Assembly: GCA_030248215.1 (NCBI GenBank)
Contig: JASANG010001519.1
Coordinates: forward strand, 364,788 to 428,787
Direction: 5' to 3'
Length of the DNA stretch: 64,000 bases
Source: Enoplolaimus lenunculus
Lineage: Eukaryota > Nematoda > Enoplea > Enoplida > Thoracostomopsidae
Within the stretch, counting starts at the first letter, position 1, and every line of letters starts with the position of its first letter. The position numbers and the translations under genes are program-made. The notes below the pieces were generated by a model, which searched no databases, was not told the DNA's origin, and saw only the letters and a list, made by a program, of their open reading frames with translations. Shown here piece by piece: positions 1-9,700 of the stretch.

Positions 1-669
1 GACATTGAGCAGTGGGCATAACTGTTGCTCTTGAATCCTTTGAACAGGCACAAAAGTGTTATTTTCAACGTTTATTGCAGACAGTCGTTCGTAAGCGGCC
101 GAGATTAGTTTCTGAAATATGTAATGTTTTTTTAAATTTTAAAATTTTAGATTAAAAACAAACACAGAACTTCAAAATTGTATTTAGGCGGAAACGTCAG
201 GTTTGGTAAGGCAAAATTCATGATTGAACAGCGAAACTTCAACGCTAACATAGTAACTTTCTAAGATACAACGCTTAGGTATTTCTCAATTGAATGGTTG
301 TTTCAAGGAATAAAATTAACAACTGAGGGACTGCAAATACTTGGAGACAAAAAGACTGGAAAACTACGAGACTGGATGGTTTAGGCTTAGGCATAGACTT
401 ATTGGCCACTGTTACTTTAAATGGCGTAGCAGTAGATTAAGCGTATTCCAAAGCCTAAGCCTAGGCCTAAGCGTTGCAAAAATGTGTTCCTAAGCCTAAG
501 CCTAAACCTAAGCAAAAAATGTAATCTAGAATCTAACGCTACTTTATGGACCCACCAGAAACTTGGACGCCCCTTAAAGTAACTTGGGCCGACTTAGTTT
601 TAGCTTTCTTAGTTTACAGGATTTAATAGATAACATGGCTCAAAGTATAATTGTTGAATAGCAACTCAC
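1..669. other. Non-coding, probably mannosidase intron
   Basis: AT-rich sequence holding one GGCC/TTAGGC MITE (404-590). No exon was recognised. It should lie inside the mannosidase gene, which continues to the left. Confidence 0.5.
404..590. mobile_element. MITE, GGCC/TTAGGC group, type A
   Basis: The ends are GGCCACTGTTACTTTAA and its inverted match TTAAAGTAACTTGGGCC. The core contains CCTAAG hexamers and GCGTTGCAAAAATG. The 8-base flanks GACTTATT and GACTTAGT look like a target duplication with one change. Confidence 0.85.
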
Positions 670-739
670 ATTCGCGTCTTCGAGTGCGTTGTACAGCCGA
701 AGAACGTAATCATCAGTCGTGGTTTGTTTCGATACACCA
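670..739 (-). CDS. MAN2B1: Alpha-mannosidase exon after the QHHDA region
   Basis: It encodes [19 protein letters not shown], resembling SGTSRQHVANDYARQLAA just after the QHHDAVSG motif of MAN2B1. It has a TTTTAAG acceptor and a GTGAGT donor. It is short and less conserved, so confidence is lower; its position and order agree with the gene. Confidence 0.65.
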
Positions 740-3700
740 CTTAAAATAATAAATCTACCGAAAATTTTCGCCCTGGTTTTGGCCAATAAATATTGAACAG
801 GCTCCTAACAGTAGCATAAGCGTATTCCTAAGCCTAAATATAAGCGTACGCGTAACATTGGGCTTATCCCTAACCCTATGCCTCAACCTAATCCTAAGCA
901 AAAAATGGTCTAAAGCTTAAGCTTATTGGTCTATTGCAGTCCCGCAGAAAAAACGTTCCGCCCCTGATCTTTACATAGGCTAAAGCTTTGAATCATCAAA
1001 TATAAAGTGCTGGCAATTTCGAGGTAAGCAGAGTTATCAAACGAAATGGCCAATGTTACTTTTAGGGCCGTAAGAGTAGATTAAGCGTATTCCTGAGCCT
1101 AAGCCTAGCCTAAGCGTTGCAAAAGCGTACTCAAGCCTATGCCTAAGCCTAAGCAAAAAATGTAGTCTAGAATGTAAGCCTACTGTTTTACAGACCCACC
1201 GCAACCCCGGGACGGCCTTAAAAGTAACATGGGCCAACGGAATGATAAAGCCGGATTTAGAACTTCACGACAACCTCAGCAACTTTCAAACTTGTAAGCT
1301 AAGAAAAAATACCACTGGATACTTGTTCACTCGCGCCCACAAAAAGTCCCTGACCGCACGTAATGATGCGATACTTAAATAGGGTTAGGCTTAATAGGAT
1401 TACAATTTACACTACAATTTCCGTTGATTTTCAAATTACAAGCAGCTGAGTCCAACTTTAATTGATCAAAACAAACAATTTTTGCGTTGACTTAAACGCA
1501 AAACTGCATTGTGATGGAACAGTTGTCGTGTAGCAAATACACAGATGGTGTCGTGAAATACACAAGTACGTAAATACTGACTTAATAGTTAAAAAATAGC
1601 GTTGACAAAGTTGAAATTTCGTGTTGCTATGAAACTGCATTTCTGCAGAGGGATACGTGCCACTTACTCTATTGAATTATGAGATTGTACAAGAGATACT
1701 GCCGCTTCTAAAATTGAATTCTAAACTGTATCATAATAGATAACAGTAGCGTCTTGGCAAATTTTAAAATTTTTTGAGCCATTGCTGTGCTCGAGCTGAG
1801 CTCTTATTCTGGCAGCACTTTGCATAAAACTCGTCATCTAGCAGCGCCCTGCGTAGAAAAGTGTATGTTTTGAAAGAATAACAAAATTTAAACTAAGCTC
1901 AAAGTTACGCCAGATCCGATTATTTTAACACTGTAATTACTTAGCTAATAGTAAATAAATTTTGGATATAATAGAATAATGAACCAAAAATCAAACAAAA
2001 CCCAGCTTACTCGACTGCAGCATGAGACTGTGCGAGTGCCACAGCGGCTTCTGAATAAACACTTATTGCCTACACGATGACACACATAAAATGCAACGTA
2101 AAAGACCAACGCAAAACAGTATGAATTTGCGATTTTGGTTGAAAATACCTTCATTTGTAATATTTGAATTCTACACTGCAAAAAATGACGAGTCAAATTG
2201 ATTCTATCTGAAATAGGCTTTTCCGGACTACACAAAGTGATCAAATTCAACTCCGCCCCAGTCAAATTTGACTCACCCAAGTCGCTCAGTGAGTCGAATT
2301 TGACTCAGTTTGTGTAGACCCGTAAAATCTATTTCAGAGAGAGTCAATTTAACTCACCTTTTTTGCAGTGTATGAATTTTAAGTTATTGACTAAGAGACA
2401 AACGCACAACTCAAATAATGCCCCCAAATAAACATATAAAACAAATTTATTCATCGCGTTTTTCAAGCAAACCAACTGCTGAAACTCGCTCAGATCAGTT
2501 AATTGTTTTATTAATTTTGCGTATTTACTAACTTATCTTCTTATTATTTTCTAAGCACGGGCCCGTAGCCAAGGGAGGACCAGGGGACTCCGCTCCCCTG
2601 CGACAAATTTTGGCCTCATAAAAATTTTTAAACCTTGCTTGTAAGTCACTGAAAACACTTGTATAGCCTCCTGAGAAATGAGCTGGCTACGGGCTTGTCT
2701 GAGTATGGTCCAAAGCTTCGTGTACTTTTCCACACTGCAAACATTTTAATAGATCAATTCAGTAGTTCATCCCACCTCGGGCCCATGTAAAGATCAGGGG
2801 CGGAACGCTTTTCTGCGGGACCGCAATAGAGTAAGCTTATTTAGACTATTTTTTGATTGGGTTTGGTTTAGGTTAGGCTTAGGCTTAGGAACATGCTCAT
2901 TCTTACGCTTAGGCTTAAGCTTAGGCTTAGGTTTAGGAATATGCTTGTAATACTGTTCCGCCCCTGTTCTTTGCATTAGCTTTTTGCATAATTTTTACAG
3001 TCGGATAAAATCATTTTCAGACGAAAAAATTTGAACACAAAGGCAACTGCTACTTTCTCGTAACCATGTACGGGTTAATTTGAAGTAAACACAGTTTGTA
3101 TACATCGAATAAACGAAAACTTACTAAATTTCCACAGCGATTCTTTATGTTGATCTTCACACAAATTCGCAGCAGCAGCCATTTGTTTCACTGCCTGTAA
3201 ACAAAAATAAATATTCAATGGCCGTATTCTCAAATGTGTGTAGCACCTGCCATTAGTTGGCGATCGGTGTTGTAACTTTTGAACCAGTAAATGTTAAGAT
3301 TTGAAATTTAGTTTCGGTGTCAATGTTGACATCCGACATTGTCGAATTTCGTCACTTTGAAAACGTATCGCTAACTTGTGATAGGTGCTATACACATTTG
3401 AGAATATGTCACACTCGACGTATGATCGATTCAATTTACTTGTAATACTAGCATACACATAGCATTTACGAAAAGTTTATGTATTAATTGGGATACAATA
3501 GGTGTTATATATCCTCCAAATAGCTATCAAGCCTCTAATGTAAATCCGTTTGCATTCCAGTAGCTGTCCGAGTTGTGATGAGCAATACTTTGCATTTGGG
3601 ACGTCCTAGTTGCCAACTGCGACAAATAATTGTTTTGAACACGATATATGTAAGCAGTATCGAAAAGCCTACCTGCAATACGTTATTGCTATATCGCGTA

Positions 3701-6700
3701 ATCCATTTTAAGGTCGGCCGACTTGTATAGAATCCGGTCCAGTATTCATGCGCCAAAGTGGCGTACGGAAAGAAATCGTCAGTTTTGGTTGGCCATTCCA
3801 TATTTGCGTCATTCAGTGCTTTAACATAGCAACTTGGTGTTGAATAAAACGCGTTCACTTTTCGACCGGATCTTGATGCCTGTAATAGTTTCAAGATCCA
3901 CAACCCGATACGGGGCCACGGGGAACTCAGGGCTCGTTGAGAAAAATTACGATATCCCGTGGAAAAGGTTTAGCCAAACTTGTAAGTTGTTGTTTGAACC
4001 GTGTGCCGGTTTCAAAATCGGTTTGGTACCGCCTGGTGACAGGATGTAGCTGTCGGCAAACCTGAAAGTGCTACGGGTAAAACGTTTCACGAGTGCACTT
4101 GTATTTCTATTTCAAAGAGTGGTATTTTCAAATGTATGTAGCACTTATCACCAGTTAAACAATAGGTTTTAAATTCTGCCAAACAAGTACACCTTGACTT
4201 AAGAATTTGTTGTGATCATTTCAAACGGTAACTGGTTATTTGCCAGTTGATCTGTTGCTTCAAACGCGACTGATAATTGGAAATAGCGACAACTACAAAT
4301 TTGAGTATGGTCGATAAATCACTACCACCACCACAAAGTTTTTCATTAATTACTAAGGCTTAGGCCTAGGCTTAGGAATATGCTTACACTACTGTCCCGG
4401 CTTTGTTCTATACATGCACCAAGGAGTCGAGTTTGACTCAGAGTTAGTCGCCCGTTTGACTCTGGGGGAGTCGAATTTAACTGAGTTTGTATATTAATCC
4501 CGTAGAGCCTATTTCAGAGACAGTCAGTTTGACTCACAATTTTTCGAAGTGTACTATTCATAGGGCCCAGGTTAGCCAGGCTACATCTCGAGGACAGTTC
4601 ACCCTTGGACGCTTCACTCGGATCGACTCAACTAATGTTTATTTTAGACTCATTTCTTAAAAAAATTAGACAAAATTTCGCTTTTCTGAATACCTTCAGA
4701 CGCTCTAAAAACGACGAATCTGTAGAAATACCGTAATGGTTTCAAAATAAGCTAATTAATAGGCTATTTTATATTATGAACAGGACACCTTTGCAAATTT
4801 GATGCGGGGTCGCTGGCGAATTGCAACATAACTGGCGGATCAAAGACGGGTCAATTAGGCCAAGGCACTACCAAACAGAGATCAAATCTAATTTTTTTAT
4901 CAACCCTTTCTCTCATATTTATTTTTTTTCTCCCCCCTCTCCTTTTTTTATTTATCCAACTCCTAGGACCTTCCATCCCCCTTACACTAACGCTCTTCCC
5001 CTCCACCCCGACCTCTCCCTTTGTTTTTTACATTTTACTGTTTACACTTTATACCATACATTTATCCATTTTTACTCTTATCCACCTCTAGCCCCTACTA
5101 CACACTTATTTTTCCCCTTACCTTTCCACTTTTCCACCCTTTTTCCCCCTATATTTCTCCCATATTTTCTCTTTTTAATTTTATTCCCCTGCTTGTTCTA
5201 AGATGGGTTTGGCCTCCGTTTATTAATCGCCTACTTGTACGTGTTGCAAAAGTAGGGTTGTTTAGATTAGGTATATTTTTGGTGTGATTTTACCTTATTC
5301 AACGACTTTTCGCACGCCAGTATTCCCAGTATATATCTCGCATAGTCTCACGTTTAGAAATTTCTCCATTCGCCGCTGCATAGCGGATCTGATGTGGCTA
5401 TCAAATTTTAAATTTTAACTTAAATCAAATATTCAGCGCTGTTGATAAAATAATTGAAACCAACTTTACCCGTTCGTTTATGTGTCGTATTAATTTGTCC
5501 ATATTTTTAAAGTTGTGATTTGCGTTCTCGTAATGAAAATCACTTCCCATAGTAAGCAGTACATGCTTGGTACGATAATGCGATGCCTAAAGTGTATCAA
5601 ACGCTGGTTAAATGTTAAAATTTGCCATTTTTAAGCTTTTTCAATAGCTCGAATCGATCTAAAAGGTATGCAAATATTCACACTGAAATACCAATGTTGT
5701 CCTATGGTTAAATTCAGTGGTTGTAGCCTTGATATAATTTCAGGAGAATAGAAGACCATGTTGAAGTTTTTTTGCTAGTGCACCTAACAATCAATAAAAT
5801 ATTTTAACCTGTAAGATCTAGAAAGCTGTTTTATATCTTGTTCAAATAGCTCATTGTTGCTTCGTGTGAAATTTAGATAATGACTGGATTTCCGAAACCC
5901 TACTTAAGTTCGACTTACTACTTAAGTACGGGCTAAGTAATTATTCAGCCATTTTGTTGTTTTTCAAAGCGTACTTAAGTTAACTAAATACTTAAATCGC
6001 TGACTTAATTTGATATACTACAAATTAACCGCTCAGGCATACCAACCTTTGTATAATTGAAATTGTAGACTTATGATGCTTTCTTAATATAAAACAAAAC
6101 TTTTAGTTTCTTGTTATGACAATGACCGTACACTGTAAAGTTCAGTGAGTTGATTTTAACTCAGAATGAGTTGAATCACTCAGACTGAGTTAGGACAATC
6201 AGAACTCAGAGTTTTGAGTTGATTCAATTCACTCTGAGTTAATTAATCAACTCAGCCAGAGTCAACTCAACTCAGAGTGATAATCAACACAACTCAGAGT
6301 GAGTTTAAGTTTACTGTTATTAACTCAGAAATAACCAACTCGCTAGTTGAATTGATTAATCAACTCATTGGAATTTACAGTGTAGCGCTAAGTAACATTT
6401 CAGATACCCAGCCATTATCTTCCTTCTATCGTTCCGCTTGTACACGCTTTTGGTTAAACTAAAGAAGCGTTGCTGTTCAAAACGAAATATTTACCAATTT
6501 TTGCACAAAATACCGCCCCCCCCCCCAATTTTGGAATTAACTTACCTGAAATATAGAGTAATTCACAAATTGAGCGGCTTTAACTTCAACATTGTAACCT
6601 TGGAGACGCGGATCATCCTGCAAACGTTAAAATACAACTAATAGTCCAGTACCGAATAACTGGAGGTACCCTCTGGAGAGACCTAACAAATTTCAGTCCC

Positions 6701-9700
6701 CCTTCTTATTCGGGTCACTACAGTATCTGGGTTTCTTATGACCTCCCCTGATCATTCCACGCCCAAATCTGAATTTTTTAAAAATTCGATTTTTTATCTT
6801 TACGGCCAATGTTACTTTAAGGGGCGTAACAGTAGATTAAGCGTATTCGTACGCCTAAGCCTAAGCCTAAGCGTTGCAAAAATGAGTTCCTAAGCCTAAA
6901 CCTAAGCAAAAAATGTAATCTAGAATCTAAACCTACTCTTTTATAGACCCACCAGAAACCTGGACGCCCCTTAAAGTAACATGGACCACCTTGGCCCCTT
7001 AAAGTAACATGGGTTATCTTTACGATAACCTCTTGTTGTTCGATTGCGAAGTTGTTCATTTTCAGGTGGAGTTGACTTTTTTCAGCATTTCAATATATGA
7101 TAAGATATTTGCCATAGCAACATTATTATTATTATTATTATTCTCAGTTTTAATTGTATGTCAAAAACTCGTGTCTATTAATAAAACTCGTTTAATAATC
7201 ACACCATTATTGGGTCATCTTGGCAAAACTGGTCGAAACAAAATCCATCTGGAGGTCCGTAGCTTCCTGTGTAAAACACACCGGTGAAAATTGTAGTGTC
7301 CGCACCTAGAAAACATACTAATAAAACCAGAAAAATTAGTATATTCAACATTTGACTAAATTTAAATTGACATAGAAATCAAACACTAATTTGTTACAAT
7401 ACGCATCATGAAAAACTTGTAGACATCGCATAAAAAGTGCTGTAAACACTGCGAACCGAATTTTATTGGCAATTTTTACGGAAACCAACCTGTATCGCGA
7501 TCTGCGGTCCAAACAAATTCCATCTGTTTCGTTGCTCGACGTTTAAGAAAATCGGTTTGATGAATCCTTGAAAAGAACCACGCGTCGAATCCGAACTAAA
7601 AACAAAAAACAATAAACACAAAATAGTCATATTTCCCAATTTGCAAACAAAATCGTTTTAATCTCGAATGTTCGAGCCGTTGTTGCGAAAAGGTTGATTC
7701 GGCTGTGTGGCGCAGTCGTTGGCCTGAGTCATACAACCGCATCCACAGTGTTTCGTGAAGGACTCTAAACAGGACTGCGTAAAGTTAGAATTACTTTGGC
7801 ATACATGGACGCTTGTTCAATACTATGGCCAAACGGATCGACTTGCCAACCAATCTTCGGATGCCCACAGTCGCCGAATGTTTCGTTAAGAAACTGTGAT
7901 CCAAACGTGAACATATCTAAAATCCCTGTGTAGTGCGTCGTTGCTTCATCGTCCGTTACCCATCCACCATTTGCAAATTCAAGCCTACCTGAAATATTAA
8001 AGGTTTTAGTTGTTGTTGTCAAAAATGTTTTTCTTTAATAGTGAAAAAAAGATTATATCGTACCTCGGAATTAAAGTAAACAACAGAATTTATGATTCAT
8101 AATAATACTAATAATAACAACAATAATAACAATAATAATATAATAATAATTATTCTAGTATAATAATACTAATAATAATAATTATAATAATAATAAAAAT
8201 TATAAGAATATTAATAATAACAAGAGTGGATGATCACTCTTTATTACAAGAGTGTGCAACTGGGTATATTCTGTGTATTAAAGAATGTACCCGGCACGCG
8301 TTGCGTTTTTGGCCTACCCCCCTTGTTTAGGAGGTCTGTACGCAGTTTTATATCGTAGTAATGCTAGCAGCAAATTGTAACCCACCCCCTTGTTTAAGGG
8401 GGATAGGTGTACTGAAGCACACTGTTAATCTCTTACTTAAACCCACAACGCGTGCTGGTACATTTAGTACCGTGCACAGCCCAAGCAGTTGCACACTCTT
8501 CTGCAAGATGGACATCATCCACTCTTGATAATAATAATAGTAAAAATAATAATAATATAATAATAATAATTATAATAATATAAATAATAATAATAATAAT
8601 ATATAACAATAATAATAATTCCGACTTGCAGCTAGTTTTATTTTATTTTCCTTTAGCAATGGGCTTATTATAATACTTATTTGCTACTTCGAGATTTAGT
8701 TGATTTGCGCTAAGAAATTACCGTATTGACCCGGATAAGAGAGGGGACTGATATTTATTTGGCCTTTCCATAGGGTATCATCCCTCAGTTATTCGGTTAC
8801 AGACCATTATTTGTTTTTAAACCGCCCTGCGCCACTCTTCGTTACTGATATATATTCGGTATTGCAACTATCCGTTGGATTAAACGTTTTTGTCTTGCAT
8901 TAAAGCCCTGAACGATATTAATGCAAGGTTAAACTTACGAATGTACTTTTAAACCTTAAATATGCTTTGAAGTTTCGAACTCAACTGTATTTAGGCGCTG
9001 CAGTCATTTATGCACTACAATATGGGATAAGTGACATTTATGGACTCTAATTACGGTTTAGGGACTCTATCCGCTTACGCACTTTTTATTAGGGTACGGA
9101 CTCCAAATTGATTGCGACTCAAAATGAGGACTCTCCTCTTTTATTACCCCCTCTTATTCGGGTCACTACAGTATACCTTGTTGAACCAGCTGATATACAG
9201 CGTCCTTTGTATCCTGATCCTGTTGTTGCCACCATCGATACCAAAAATCCACTTCCACCCAAGTAAATCTACGACGCGCGTCTGACCGGAGTGATGCAAT
9301 TACGCTGTCTGCGATGTACTGAACGCCAGAAAATGTTATATTTTGAAACGCTAAAACCGTAACAATGCGTCAAGTTTGATGCCACAGTTTTTAACTGGTT
9401 GACTGCAAATAAATTTTGCCAAAAAACAACGATAAAAAATGGATCAGATATAAAAAAACTATTTAGCCCAGGGATTTAGTAATAATTCAATTTAATAGGT
9501 GCATAAAAATCCATGATAAAATTCCGTCTCTACAGGTGGCTACTGTGCACGGGCGCAGCCAAGATTTCCGGTTGGGAGGGCACACAAATAGTTTAAATTT
9601 ATAGTGCGTTAGGCGTACAAAAACGGTCGCTACACACACAGCGTGTGAGAACGTAAATTTTGCGCATATGTCGTGCCTGAAACAGCTATTTGCACCAGTT

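Noticed and set aside
1500-1640. HHNA-like peptide as the missing mannosidase QHHDA exon
   Set aside because: The motif lacks the Asp, has no matching flanks or splice phase, and looks like chance.
4821-5287. Open frames of 126 and 88 codons on the plus strand
   Set aside because: They come from a pyrimidine-rich tract inside a mannosidase intron, with only Phe/Leu/Pro/Ser-rich sequence.
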